From Plectosphaerella cucumerina (Eukaryota > Ascomycota > Sordariomycetes > Glomerellales > Plectosphaerellaceae), in the NCBI GenBank assembly GCA_020746995.1, contig JAGPXD010000001.1:3100001-3164000 (forward strand): a DNA stretch of 64,000 bases, read 5' to 3'. Below the pieces are notes generated by a model. That model was not told the origin of the DNA and ran no database searches. It saw only the letters and a program-made list of their open reading frames with translations. Shown here piece by piece: positions 1-11,100 of the stretch. Position numbers and translations under genes: made by a program. How positions within the stretch are numbered: the first letter of the stretch is position 1; each line of letters opens with the position of its first letter.

Positions 1-1127
1 TCATCCGGCTTGACTTGGAAGCTGAGACCGAAGGAGACGTGATCCTTGAGGTTCTGCCCGACTCCTGACAGTTCACGTACCACGGGAATGCGGTGCGCTT
101 CGAGCTCCTTGCGGGGTCCGATGCCGCTGAGCATGAGCACCTGAGGCGAGAAGAGAGCGCCACATGTCACGATGACCTCGCGCTTGACCTTGACGTAACA
201 CGCGCGGGTGGACCGTTTCGACCGTACATCTAGAAGGTGCACCCCGAGGACAGTGCTGCCATCTTCGTCGATCTCGAGCTTGGTGGCCGCAGCGCCCGTG
301 CAGATGGTGAGGCGGCCACGACGCTGGAGAGCCAGCTTCAGGGGAAGGTAGGCTCTCAGGGATGAGACCCGCAGCCCATCGTTGTCGATCATAGTGTCGA
401 TATTGAAGATGCCCTGAGCTGGGGACTCTGGGTCGTTCAGATCATTGCCTACCGGGAGGCCAACGTCCTCAGCCGTGGCATCGAAGCTGCCGTCTATGTC
501 AGCGCATGTAGCTCCCTCTAGCAGCGGAGTGTTGCTCACAAGCTGTCCACGCCCAGCACGGATGGAACGTGACGCAGAACCAGTGGCCCGCGATCACCTC
601 GCTTCTCACCCCTGTGCGTCTTGGGCAGCAGGGACGTGTTCTCCATCTTTCGAAAGTACGGCTCGCACTTTTCAAAACACCACTCGTCGTTACCGAGCTC
701 CGCCCATCGATTGTACGTCGACGGTGTGCCGCGCGTAAGCATGAGGCCATTGACACGCGAGGCGCCCCCAACAGCCTGCGACGTGTACACGAACAGGGGT
801 TGGCCGTCCCAGCCGTCCTTCTCGGCCTCCAGCGTCACCGCTTGGGGCGCATTCCGCAGCAATATCTGGCTGACGAGGGGTATGTTGAAAAACCAGCTGT
901 CCCTGGCCCTGCCGCGCGAGATGAGCAGAACAGACACCGAGGGGTCTTCGCTCAGGCGTGAAGCGAGGACGCATCCGGCCGTTCCGCCTGTGCACGGTCA
1001 GTCAAGACTCGAGCGCATGTGAGCAATTGATCCCAGACGTACCGCCGACAATCACATAGTCATACTCCTTACCGTCGACGTCAGAAGCCGTCTGCTCGGG
1101 GTAGCTGGGACCAAATAAGAACGACAT
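1..1127 (-). CDS. GMC (glucose-methanol-choline) oxidoreductase, 3' part beyond window
   Basis: This is an FAD-dependent alcohol, sugar or aryl-alcohol oxidoreductase; the substrate cannot be told. Exons are 1043-1127, 540-987 and 1-486, with the last running off the left edge. Introns 988-1042 (55 nt) and 487-539 (53 nt, donor GTGAGC, branch GCTGAC, acceptor CAG) keep the frame exactly. The second intron removes what otherwise looks like a premature stop after residue ~177. The dinucleotide-binding motif VIVGGGTAGCVLASR lies at about residues 25-39, followed by GMC signature 1 (VGGASRVNGLMLTRG) and, near the edge, signature 2 (GALFSPQVLMLSGIGP). There is no clear signal peptide at MSFLFGPSYPEQ, so it may be intracellular. 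The family is usually ~600 residues and about 340 are visible here. A TATA-like element lies ~56 bp upstream of the ATG. Family assignment is firm; the catalytic histidines lie outside the window. Confidence 0.9.
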
Positions 1128-1182
1128 GGCTGCGAGTCGCGAGTGAGGAGGTTGAATGGAATGGAATGCGGGAACCGTGCCC

Positions 1183-1192
1183 CCTTATAAGG
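1183..1192 (-). promoter_or_regulatory. TATA-like element of the GMC oxidoreductase gene
   Basis: The palindrome CCTTATAAGG lies about 56 bp upstream of the GMC start codon on the minus strand. The position suits a fungal TATA box. Inferred from position and sequence only. Confidence 0.4.
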
Positions 1193-1908
1193 TTTCAAGA
1201 CTCAGCACGCGGCTTTCGGCATCTTCCAGGCGCCTAGCCGGACCGCGTACCGTATCATCGGTGAGGGATCAGCAACCATGTCGCTGCAGGGATATGGGGA
1301 CAGTGACACCGAGACATGCAGTGGCGCGGCGCAATCATCAAGCCGCTGGCAGTCGGTCCTGCTCATTGAGCGTTTCTCGTCCTTTGGTGGTGTAGCAATT
1401 CCGAACTGGGCTACTTTCGAGTGGTGAGGGTGTTCAAGCGTTCATACATGTGGGTTATTTGTGTTCATTTGGCAAATTACATGGTCGGGGAAATGATTTT
1501 CATGATTTAAATCCCAATAACGCTGATGTTCGTCCAGTCTTCAGTGCTTCTGCAAAGCTAGGCGTGCGGGTGGACAATGCGGCAGAGATGGGGGATGAGT
1601 GACGCCGGGAGCATCGCAAACAATGTCTGGTAGGAGTTATGTTTTGATTCTTCTGATGGTTCGTTGTGTCTGGTCGATGTCATGGTTCATCTTGATCCAA
1701 CAGAAAGGCTGTACGCCTCGAAGTACACTATGGTGGTGATCCGGGGAACAGAATGGTGATCTGGTCCACTTGTTCACCGAATATGTCACGATAGAGTCAA
1801 TAGATCGATCTGAGGCTCTGTCGCTAGGTACGCATCTAGACTTCTCTCCGATCGATAAATTACCCAGCCCTATGGCTGTAAGTAAACGGAATATTGATAT
1901 ACATGCTA
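1193..1908. other. Intergenic, relatively AT-rich, no gene seen
   Basis: This spacer lies between the divergent GMC gene and the 3' end of the broken ankyrin gene. From about 1440 to 1950 it is visibly richer in A and T than the rest of the window. I found no coding frame with family similarity and no repeat. Confidence 0.5.
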
Positions 1909-2808
1909 TTAACGTTCTGAACATCCCCCGGGAAGAAAGTGATAGTCCTTCCTAGCAATCTCCTCCAGCTTCTCCTTGTAGCCAGCCTCGCCCCTTTTCC
2001 CCCGGGGATATGCCCTGCGGAGAAACTGATACAGATACTCGCTGAGGTCTGCGTGGCCAAGGGCGAGAGCTTCCTCCCCCGGAGTCTTCCCGCTCTTGTT
2101 CTCGGCGTCGATGAAGAGGATATTCCTCGCGAGACCGCCAGATGGCTCACCACGTCCACTTCCACCATCTACTCATCTGAACTCACGAGGAAGCTCACGA
2201 CCATCATGCAGATGGCCCCTGCGGAACAGACGCAAGACAGCCCTGACTATCTCGATCCTGCCCGAGCGTGCGGCTGAGTGCAGTGGGTTGTCGCCGGCAT
2301 TATTGCGGTGTTCCATGAAGAGATGGAGCGGCCTCAGTTCTCTGAACTTGTGCATGGCCCGGCACAGGCGTTGAGAGAACATGGCTCCCAGCCCAAGTAG
2401 GTTGCCCGCCTTGAAAATGGCGTGGAAAAGCGAGTCGCCGGTGGCTGGGTCGATGGCCATGAGGCAGATGTCCACTTCGTTATAGCCCGCGCTCAACGGG
2501 ATCGGAGATGAGAGGGTCGGAGCTAGGCTGAAAAGTTCCTGGAAAAAGGGTGCAGGTAGAAGGCGATGGACTGGCATGTCCGGAGTGTCATATTTGCTGA
2601 GCCTCCATACGTCTTCTGGGTCGACGTGGAGGATCGGCCTTCGAATCCAGGACGGTCCCTGTTCGACGGAGGAGGGGCAATCTTCGTCGGTGTAAAAGGC
2701 ACACTCGTCGCTGTCACACTCGCTCTCCCCTGGGCCAATGACTGTCGCCGGCTCTGAAGCTTGACTGAGCGAGCTGTCTTGGTCCATCGCTTCGGGCGTC
2801 TGGGGCAT
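1909..2808 (-). pseudogene. Ankyrin-repeat protein gene interrupted by an in-frame TGA
   Basis: From the ATG at 2808 the frame encodes ~211 residues: an acidic N-terminus followed by ankyrin-type helices (GDSLFHAIFKAGN, NAGDNPLHSAARSGRIEIVRAVL). It then meets TGA at 2173-2175. The same frame continues for another 87 codons to TAA at 1909-1911 and still looks like ankyrin sequence (NKSGKTPGEEALALGHADLS) with a charged C-terminus. I tested the GT and AG pairs around the stop; none removes it while keeping the frame, so a hidden intron is unlikely. It is therefore a nonsense allele, a decaying gene or a sequencing error. If the TGA is authentic, the product is a 211-residue truncated protein. 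Function is unknown; ankyrin repeats bind partner proteins. The codon after the stop is GTA, not the CTA context known for fungal readthrough. Confidence 0.55.
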
Positions 2809-3398
2809 GTTCAAGTTGGTGCCCCAAATGCAATGGAGGTTCAGGCGCCTTTTTGGCGAGACTGGTACCTGTTCAGCTTGGACTCGTCCCCGAGGCAGGT
2901 AGGTGCTGAATGAAGGGGAAGGTAGTTACATCTGCGTGCAATGAGCCGTGCCGCGTATCTCATATATCGTCCCTCATAGACATGGAAGAGTGACTCAACT
3001 TCAGGCAGCCAACATTGATGCTTGGCCGGGCGGCCACGCCCAGCCATCGACCTACCGACCGGGCTGGGCAGCTTGATGAATCAAGAAATTCGAAGGGTCC
3101 ATGGGCTCATCCAGAGAAACGACACGTATGGCTTGTATCGTTGATCTTGAGTACGACTGCAGGTGGGCTTCGAAGTTGACGCAACATTCACCGATCCGTT
3201 GATGTTCTGGCTCCCAATGGCCAGGTCTCGGCGCATTCGTTCAGTCAAACATCTCGCTTCTCGCTGTAGAGGCTTCTCACCAAGCGACACCACATGCTCA
3301 TTTGATGCTACTCTCGTCCGTGTGCCTCCAACTCAGTGTCCCCCACAGGCATCTCTGGATACCAACTCCGGGCGGGGGTGGCGGTCCTGTGGCGGCAC
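2809..3398. other. Divergent intergenic region
   Basis: This separates the broken ankyrin gene (minus) from the aminotransferase gene (plus). The frame of the aminotransferase stays open upstream to about 3163, but the translation has no family character and a TATA box lies inside it. I therefore treat it as promoter and leader. Confidence 0.5.
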
Positions 3399-3450
3399 GT
3401 TTCCCGCGGGCAGTGCCCCTCTTCCCCGGGAAACCTTTCCCGCGGGAAAG
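3399..3450. promoter_or_regulatory. Cluster of three GC palindromes, candidate operator
   Basis: Three related sites sit within 52 bp: TTTCCCGCGGG (3400-3410), TTCCCCGGGAAA (3422-3433) and the perfect 16-bp palindrome CTTTCCCGCGGGAAAG (3435-3450). They lie ~125 bp upstream of the TATA box and ~220 bp upstream of the ATG of the aminotransferase gene. Paired CGG/CCG triplets are typical targets of Zn2Cys6 regulators. That a regulator binds here is inference. Confidence 0.5.
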
Positions 3451-3573
3451 ATGAAAGCTACTTCACATGCCGCGCAATTTCCGCCCAAGAGAATGTACCT
3501 TTCCATCACAAAACCATCATCCCCTCTTATCTCCGCGGACAACTACCCTGATACTCAAGAACGACAACACCTG

Positions 3574-3580
3574 TATATAA
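3574..3580 (+). promoter_or_regulatory. TATA box of the aminotransferase gene
   Basis: TATATAA lies 87 bp upstream of the start codon at 3667, followed by an A/C-rich leader. A good match to the fungal TATA consensus at a suitable distance. Confidence 0.6.
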
Positions 3581-3666
3581 CCACCCTGCTATCTATTCCA
3601 AATCGCATCCTCCATCATCACATCCCAGTTCACCTCATACATCCTTACCTTCATCTCACCTTCAAA

Positions 3667-4998
3667 ATGGGATCCGTCAAAGACACCACCTTCTGGGCCA
3701 GGGCCGACAAGCACCTGTGCAACACGGGTGTCCCCTACTCCCCTGTCGTCATCACCAAGGCCAAGGGCACACGTCTCTACGATGAGAGCGGACGGAGCAT
3801 CCTCGACTTCACCTCCGGCCAGATGAGCTCGCTCCTGGGCCACTCACACCCTGAGATCGTCGAGGTCGTTCGTCGCTACGTCGGCGAGCTCGACCACCTC
3901 CTCAGCAACATGATCACCCGCCCCGTCGTCGACCTCGCCGAGCGCCTGGGCTCGCTCCTCCCCGCCCCCCTCTCGAAGAGTTTCTTCCTCAATACCGGCT
4001 CCGAGTCAACCGAGGCCGCTCTCAAGATGGCTAAGCTCTACACGGGCCGCTTCGAGGTCGTCGCCTTCACGGCCAGCTACCACGGCCTCACCCAGGGCGC
4101 CGCGTCGGCCACCTACTCGGCCGGCCGGAAGAACGGCGGCCCCGCTATGCCGGGCCAGCTCGCCTTCCCCGCGCCCTACGCCTACCGCTCCCCCTTCCGG
4201 AAGCCCGACGGCTCCTACGACTGGGAGGCCGAGGTGGACTTTGGCTGGGCCATGATCGACAGGCAGAGTGTCGGATCCCTGGCGGCATTCATCATGGAGC
4301 CTATTCTCTCGACGGGCGGCATTCTTGAGCTCCCCGAGGGTTACCTGCGACGCATGAGCGATGAGTGCAAGAAGCGTGGCATGCTCCTGATCCTCGACGA
4401 GGCGCAGACGGGCGTGGGCCGCACGGGACGCATGTTCGCGTTCGAGCACGACGGCGTCGTTCCTGACATCCTCGCGCTGTCCAAGACACTGGGATGCGGT
4501 CTGCCGCTGGCTTCCGTCAGCACAACGGCCGAGATTGAGCGCGTGTGCACCGAGGCGGGCTTCCTGTGGCTCACGACGCATCTCAACGACCCGTTGACGG
4601 CTGCCGTGGGCGACAAGGTGCTCGAGGTCATCGTCCGGGACGACTACTGCGCCAAGGCGGAGGAGAGGGGCAAGCAGCTCCGTGAGGGTCTGCTGCGGCT
4701 CCAGGAGAAGTACTGGTGCATCGGCGACGTGCGCGGAAAGGGGCTGCTGCAGGGTATTGAGATAATCTCTGATGCGAAGACGAAGGCGCCGGGGCCGAAG
4801 CTGGGACACCTCGTCTCGCAGAGGGCGATGGAGCTGGGACTCAGCTGCAATGTTGTCAGCTTGCCTGCCATGGGCGGAGTGTTCAGGCTGGCGCCGTCGG
4901 TGACGGTGACGGCGGAGGAGATTGAGGAGGGTCTGCAGATTCTGGATCAGTCCTTTGGTGAGATTCTGGCGGCAGAAGAAAAGGCGGGCCGGGTGTAG
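3667..4998 (+). CDS. Class III PLP aminotransferase, 2,2-dialkylglycine decarboxylase-like
   Basis: An intronless gene of 443 residues, the usual length for class III (ornithine/GABA-type) aminotransferases. The start is the ATG in TTCAAAATGG, which begins alignable family sequence (tryptophan-rich helix, then LYDESGRSILDFTSGQ). The phosphate-binding GSESTEAALKMAK is near residues 111-123, the cofactor-ring motif LILDEAQTGVGRTG near 241-254 (Asp244), and the Schiff-base lysine is Lys273 in LSKTLGCGLP. The closest match I recognise is bacterial and fungal 2,2-dialkylglycine decarboxylase, which decarboxylates dialkyl amino acids such as 2-aminoisobutyrate and passes the amino group to pyruvate. 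An omega-amino acid transaminase is the alternative. There is no targeting signal, so it is probably cytosolic. The promoter has a TATA box and three GC palindromes, suggesting inducible control. Confidence 0.85.
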   Translation: MGSVKDTTFWARADKHLCNTGVPYSPVVITKAKGTRLYDESGRSILDFTSGQMSSLLGHSHPEIVEVVRRYVGELDHLLSNMITRPVVDLAERLGSLLPAPLSKSFFLNTGSESTEAALKMAKLYTGRFEVVAFTASYHGLTQGAASATYSAGRKNGGPAMPGQLAFPAPYAYRSPFRKPDGSYDWEAEVDFGWAMIDRQSVGSLAAFIMEPILSTGGILELPEGYLRRMSDECKKRGMLLILDEAQTGVGRTGRMFAFEHDGVVPDILALSKTLGCGLPLASVSTTAEIERVCTEAGFLWLTTHLNDPLTAAVGDKVLEVIVRDDYCAKAEERGKQLREGLLRLQEKYWCIGDVRGKGLLQGIEIISDAKTKAPGPKLGHLVSQRAMELGLSCNVVSLPAMGGVFRLAPSVTVTAEEIEEGLQILDQSFGEILAAEEKAGRV

Positions 4999-7900
4999 AA
5001 GGCCTGGGGTGTTAGCTGGTGATGGCCTCAGTTAGATCTTGACCAAAAGGGGTTATTTTGGCAGAAAAGGATAAATCGTTCGACCACAGTGCTATCACAC
5101 GCAGTTTGTTTCTTGTGTGTTGGCCTGATGTCAGCGTCATGCAGTGAGCAACATCGCGATAGGCAGCCAACAGGCCCAGAGGCTTATCACCCATGGTCGT
5201 GGCGTCTGCGAAAACCAAAGTGCAGTGAAGGGTCGTCCAGGGTCTGGCCCCGATTGGCAGTGTCGCGTTGACTGGCGCCGACACGTCTCGGGGTGATGCG
5301 TCCCCCTGTGGCCAGGCTCCCAAGACTCTCGGCATTGCTCACCTCATCACCAAGTCCGCATAGTTCCGCGAGGGGGTCGGAGACATTTGCATTTGGCGGT
5401 GGACGATGTGGTTAACGGAGACGTCGACCCTTGGCGGCTGCGGGTTTTGCCCGACGCTGAGAGCCCGAGTCTGACACGCGTACTGCACTTCGGCTGGGTC
5501 AGCCCTGCAGTTGATTCTTGTTTTGTGGTGAACTGAACGTGGCACAGACGCTAAAGGGAGCGTTGCGGAGTCCGGATTGACCCGACTCTTGGCGTTTTCT
5601 CGGGTTCGCGATAGCGGTTCCGAGAGCGAGGCGGGCAAAACCCACGACAGACAGCTGTCAGGGAGTCGATGAAGAGAGTAGGAAGACATTGATATAAAGG
5701 GATGGGGTTCCTAGACCGAGTCAGCATCTTCGAGTGTTTTGGTCAAGGAGCCTCGAGTTGGGACTTTGGTGATGCACGTATGTGATGCTCATCACAAGTA
5801 CCAATATCGTGGCGACCCCCTTTCCATGACCCCTTTTCTGCTGACGCTGACCACCACGAACAAGATCCCTCAACACATCCTGTCTCTGCCAGTGCGAAAT
5901 GCCAACCGGCCAGACTTCACGCCGACCAGCGGAAAAGACCTGCAGTGCAAGCGTGTCCGCTCCGCCGGCCGATCGGGTCCCTGAGAAAATACCACCTCTC
6001 CCTCCCACTCTCCACCCCTTGCGTGCGGCGAAATGCACGATGGTTGATTGCCCTCGATCACGCCGCCATGGGGGCAGGTGTCAAGATCTGGGAGGCAAGA
6101 AGGGCAGCGGTCGGGGCTGCCCCCCGAACGACATTCTGACAAGGCTGGTTCCCGCTTGTGGAAGCGAGCAGCGCGGCGCCGGGCCGCTGTTCAAGTCCGG
6201 GTTGTCGGGCTCTTCGAAGACCCCGAGAAGAGAGACCCACCCCGGTGCGAACGGTGGCTGCTGACTGGCTCCGAGTCGCGTGCCCTGGGAAGTTGGCTGC
6301 TGATGCCCTCGCTTTCGTTGTCTGTTTATTTGCTCGGTGGGAGATTTGACCTGATCCACCGACGTGATGCACTGCACGCTCTGTCTCGTAGTCCCCTCGT
6401 ACAGGCCTTGGGACTGAGGAGAGGACCCTGGAGAGGGACCCGGTAGACCTGGTTGCCGATGGGATGTAATGAGCCAGGCCTTGTCGATTTCTCCGCCGAA
6501 GACCAGGTGTCGTGTCAAGTCAATCGGCGGTCGCGAAGCTGATGGTCCACTGACGTTTGGTCCCTCCTGCACGTCGTAAAAAGGGAAATACAATGTACTC
6601 GTACCCACGCGGCTCGTAGCCAGGCGGCGATGGCCCGGGAACCGTCTCTCCGGGGCGATGTGAGGCTTCGGGGCCGACTCCTATTAGCGGTTTTGCCGAC
6701 CACCTTCGCTCAAGATCGGGGAGATTTTGTGACCGCCCGGACACATGAGTGGACCGTCCTCCGGCGCCGTGTGCGATGGTGTGGACGCCCGCCGCAGCTT
6801 GCGGAGGACGACCGGAATTTCCTTCTGGCTAGCGGGTGATTCATCGGTCGAGCCTGGACGATTGAGGTTGGGTTGTCTGGGTGTGAAAGACGCCTGACTG
6901 AGTCTGGAATGGGGGATGCCAAGTTGCCAACGCTGAATGGCAGAAGTCTGTTTTCTTTTCCCCCGCCCTCGCATTCGCCTACACGACAAGGATGTACTGC
7001 GCCGTATTTGTACGATGGATTCTCACCGGGCACTAAAGTCGGAGCCGCACGCTCGCACGTGAAGTCGTGTGGTTGTAGGGTCGTCTTCTTCGAGAACAAT
7101 TCCATCCTTCGCCCGGGCTTAAAGCTAACACCAGTTGTCGCCCGGAACTCGGAGTCATGTTGCAACCCGCCTCGGCCGGTGGTGAAACAAGTTCAGCAGA
7201 CCTCGGCCCTGCTCTGACACTTGACATAAGAAAGGGTTCAAACGGAGGAGTCAGGAAAAGGATCGACGGGTGGGTGGAAGAAAAGTCCGCAAGCACTCAT
7301 TGGAGGCCATCGAGAGGGCTCATGATGATGAGGGATGATTCAGAGCTGTTGCTGGGTCCGGTGGACTTTCCAGGCTCCCCCACCCGCTGTAATGGATCTC
7401 CTGGCGAGCCACTGCCACTGCCCTAGGTTTGCCTTTGCGGAGTTTTAGCGCACTCGAATTCCCTGCCCCGTCAGCGTCAGCCTTGGCCCTCCGCGCGGGT
7501 ACAGTGTCCGGGTGGTGGGGGCCTCCTTCCCGACCCTGCGCTGTGTCCAGGTGTGCCTTCCAACAGTTCGGCCTTTCCTTTTGACCCTTTGCCATTTGGC
7601 AGCGACGGGATTGCGTAGTGGCCCGGTCGCCGCCCGAGGGAAATGGCCTAAGGTACGAGTAGGCGAAAACCCACCCACCATCAACCCTGTCGGTGTTGCA
7701 GGCGCATCTCATCTCGTCACCCCCCTGTCAATTCGCACCTGCCTCCGCCGCTGCAGCGGGCGGCCCCTGCTCCTTCCAAACCAAACCGAATGCTCGACTG
7801 TGCTTGCCGTTGTTGATAACATCCCGAGCTCCCACACCATCTTCCTTTCTCTCACGGGAGCTTGATCTTTTTTTTTTTCTCGCCCGGCCAGTGACGTCTC

Positions 7901-8191
7901 CGTCCGTCTCTCGACCTTCTCTGCCGCCACTTCTCCTCCCCCCTCCCCCTCTTCCATCTTCTCAACTGTACAGGCACCTCCTTTCGCCTCTACCCGTTCA
8001 CCGGCCCCTTCTACGATACCTTACTTCCTAATTCCTCTCCCCCCACCGCAATTCGGCCACAACAAGCACCACGAGCTGCTTTCCAGAGAATCGAGCAGCG
8101 CGACTCAGACCTTTCACCTACAAGACACCCGACGCAGCCACCAATTTCACCGGAAGCGCGCCCCGAACGGCGTCGCAACCTACTGCCTGAC
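4999..8191. other. Long intergenic region upstream of the ABC transporter
   Basis: About 3.2 kb without a convincing gene. Open frames here (for example ~175 codons at 6081-6608, minus) lack family features and recognisable domains. The last ~350 bp are strongly pyrimidine-rich, including a T run near 7867, typical of the promoter and leader of a highly expressed fungal gene. The rest may be regulatory or encode a non-coding transcript. Confidence 0.5.
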
Positions 8192-11100
8192 ATGTCGGTC
8201 CCCGGCATCAGTGGCATCCCCACAAACTACGACGGTACGGCGCAATCCGCTGGCGCACCCGCCGCCCACAACGACAACCACGCCCACGACGACGCAGCCA
8301 CTCGCGCCACCTCCTTCACCGAGGTAGCCCGCAGCGACACCTCCCCGGACGCCGAGAAGACCACACCCACCAAGAAGCGCGACCAGTCCCCCGAGGACGT
8401 CGCTGATGAAGATGAGGACTCGGAGATGGAGCGCCGTGCTTCGCTCGTCCAGTCCCTTGCCCGCAAGTACTCGACCCAGCGCGCCGATGTGCCTCCTGGC
8501 ACCAACCCCTTTATCGCTGCCGGCGAGGATGGCGACTCACCCCTGAACCCCAGCTCGCCGCACTTCAGCGCTCGCGCCTGGGCAAAGGCCGTCGTCGACA
8601 CGGTCCAGTCTTCCGGCGGACAGTTCCGCACCTCGGGCATCGCCTTCCAGAACCTCAATGTCTTCGGCTTCGGCCAGGCCACTGATTACCAGAAGGATGT
8701 TGCCAACATCTGGCTCTCCCTCGCCGGCGTCGTCCGCGGCGCTCTCGGCCACGGAAAGCGCCGCATCGATATCCTGCGCAACTTTGATGGCGTTGTCCAC
8801 AAGGGCGAGATGCTCGTGGTCCTGGGCCCTCCCGGCTCCGGCTGCTCTACCCTTCTCAAGACCATTGCCGGCGAGACCAACGGCCTGTACACGGATGATA
8901 CCTCCTACTTCAACTACCAGGGTAAGCGAGAACAACCCCAGGGAGAAGCAACGCAGAGTTCTGACCATTCCCAGGTATGACCGCCAAGGAGATGCACACG
9001 AACCACCGTGGCGAGGCCATCTACACCGCCGAGGTGGACGTGCACTTCCCCATGCTTACCGTCGGTGACACCCTCACCTTTGCGGCCCGCGCCCGTCAGC
9101 CTCGCGAGCTGCCCGGCAACACCGACAGGACCGTCTTCTCGAACCACCTTCGCGACGTTGTGATGGCCATGTTCGGCATTAGCCACACCGTCAACACCCA
9201 GGTCGGAAATGAATACATCCGCGGTGTGTCCGGTGGTGAGCGTAAGCGTGTGACGATTGCCGAGGCAGCCCTGTCGGGAGCGCCGCTCCAGTGCTGGGAT
9301 AACTCGACCCGTGGTCTCGACTCGGCCAACGCCATCGAGTTCTGCAAGACCCTGCGCCTCCAGACCGACCTGTTCCAGAACACGGCCTGCGTCTCCATCT
9401 ACCAGGCTCCCCAGAGCGCCTACGACCTATTCGACAAGGCCGTCGTCCTCTACGAGGGTCACCAGATCTTCTTCGGCCGCGCCGACGAGGCCCGTCAGTA
9501 CTTCATCGACTTGGGCTTCCACTGCCCTGCTCGCGCCACCACTCCCGACTTCCTGACGTCCATGACCAGCCCCGCAGAGCGCATCGTCCGCGAGGGTTTC
9601 GAGGGCCGCGCCCCTAACACCCCTGAGGACTTTGGCCGTGCTTGGAAGGAGAGCATGCACTACAGGAAGCTCCAGGCCGAGATCGAGGAGTACAAGGTCA
9701 CCCACCCCCTCGACGGTCCCGACGCCGAGGCCTTCCGCACCCTCAAGCATGCCCAGCAGGCAAAGGGCCAGAGGGCTAAGAGCCCCTTCACCCTTTCCTT
9801 CATGCAGCAGATCCAGCTCTGCCTGTGGCGCGGCTTCCAGCGCCTGAAGGGAGACCCCAGCATCACCATCGGCTCCCTTATCGGCAACACTGCGATGGCC
9901 CTCATCATCGGTTCCGTCTTCTACAACCTCCAGCCCACTTCGCAGAGCTTCTTCCAGCGCGGTGCCCTCCTGTTCTTCGCCCTGCTCATGAACGCTTTCG
10001 CTAGTGCCCTTGAGGTCAGTTTCCCTGCTACAACCCCCTATCTCATCATGATCGCTGACCCCTGCTAGATCCTGACCCTGTACGCCCAACGACCCATTGT
10101 CGAGAAGCACAGCCGCTACGCCCTGTACCACCCGTCCGCCGAAGCCGTCGCCTCCATGTTGTGCGACATGCCGTACAAGATCATGAATGCGATCGTGTTC
10201 AATCTGACGCTCTACTTCATGACCAACCTTCGACGCGAGCCAGGCGCATTCTTCTTCTTCTTCCTGTTCACCTTCTTCACCGTCATGACAATGTCGATGA
10301 TTTTCAGAACAATCGCCTCCTCCTCCCGCACCCTGTCCCAGGCCATGGTCCCCGCCGCCATTCTCATCCTGATCCTCATCATCTTTACCGGTTTCGTCAT
10401 TCCTATCCAGTACATGCCGGACTGGTGCCGCTGGCTCAACTACATCGACCCGCTTGCCTACGCCTTCGACTCTCTGGTTACCAACGAGTTCCACGGCCGC
10501 CGCTTCGACTGCACCAATTACGTCCCTAACACGCTCGGTGGCGCGGCTTCAGTTTACGCCGGTGTCGGTGGCGACAACCGCATCTGTGCCGAGGTGGGAG
10601 CCGTTCCCGGTACCGATTTCGTCGACGGTGACCTCTACGCCTCGTCGTCGTTCGGTTACGAGTACGCCAACCGCTGGCGCAACTTTGGTATCCTCATTGC
10701 CTTCATGTTCTTCTTCCTGTTCACCTACATGGTTGCGGCCGAGCTTGTGTCTGAGAAGAAGTCCAAGGGCGAGGTTCTCGTCTTCCGCCGCGGCCACAAG
10801 CACGTCGATGTCAAGGAGAAGCACAGCAACGACGTTGAGGACGGCATGGTCCGCGTCGGCCCCGTCACCACCCACGACCGTCAGCGCCAGGCCGCCATCG
10901 GCGAGAAGGGCAACAAGGACGCCGGCGTCATCCAGGAGTCGACGTCCGTGTTCCACTGGAACGATGTCTGCTTCGATGTCAAGATCAAGAAGGAAGACCG
11001 CCGTATTCTCGACCACGTTGACGGCTGGGTCAAGCCCGGTACCCTGACGGCTCTGATGGGTGTCTCGGGAGCCGGAAAGACAACCCTCCTGGACTGTCTC

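Noticed and set aside
487..539. Apparent frameshift and stop in the GMC oxidoreductase
   Set aside because: A 53-nt intron with GTGAGC donor, GCTGAC branch and CAG acceptor restores the frame exactly.
3163..3666. 168-codon in-frame N-terminal extension of the aminotransferase
   Set aside because: The translation has no family character, contains the TATA box and palindromes, and the ATG at 3667 matches the family N-terminus.
6081..6608. 175-codon minus-strand frame in the large intergenic region
   Set aside because: Low-complexity, no conserved motif, no splice or promoter support.
8922..8974. Degenerate NBD1 Walker A in the ABC transporter as a damaged gene
   Set aside because: Cys for Lys in NBD1 and the altered NBD2 signature are normal for PDR-type pumps.
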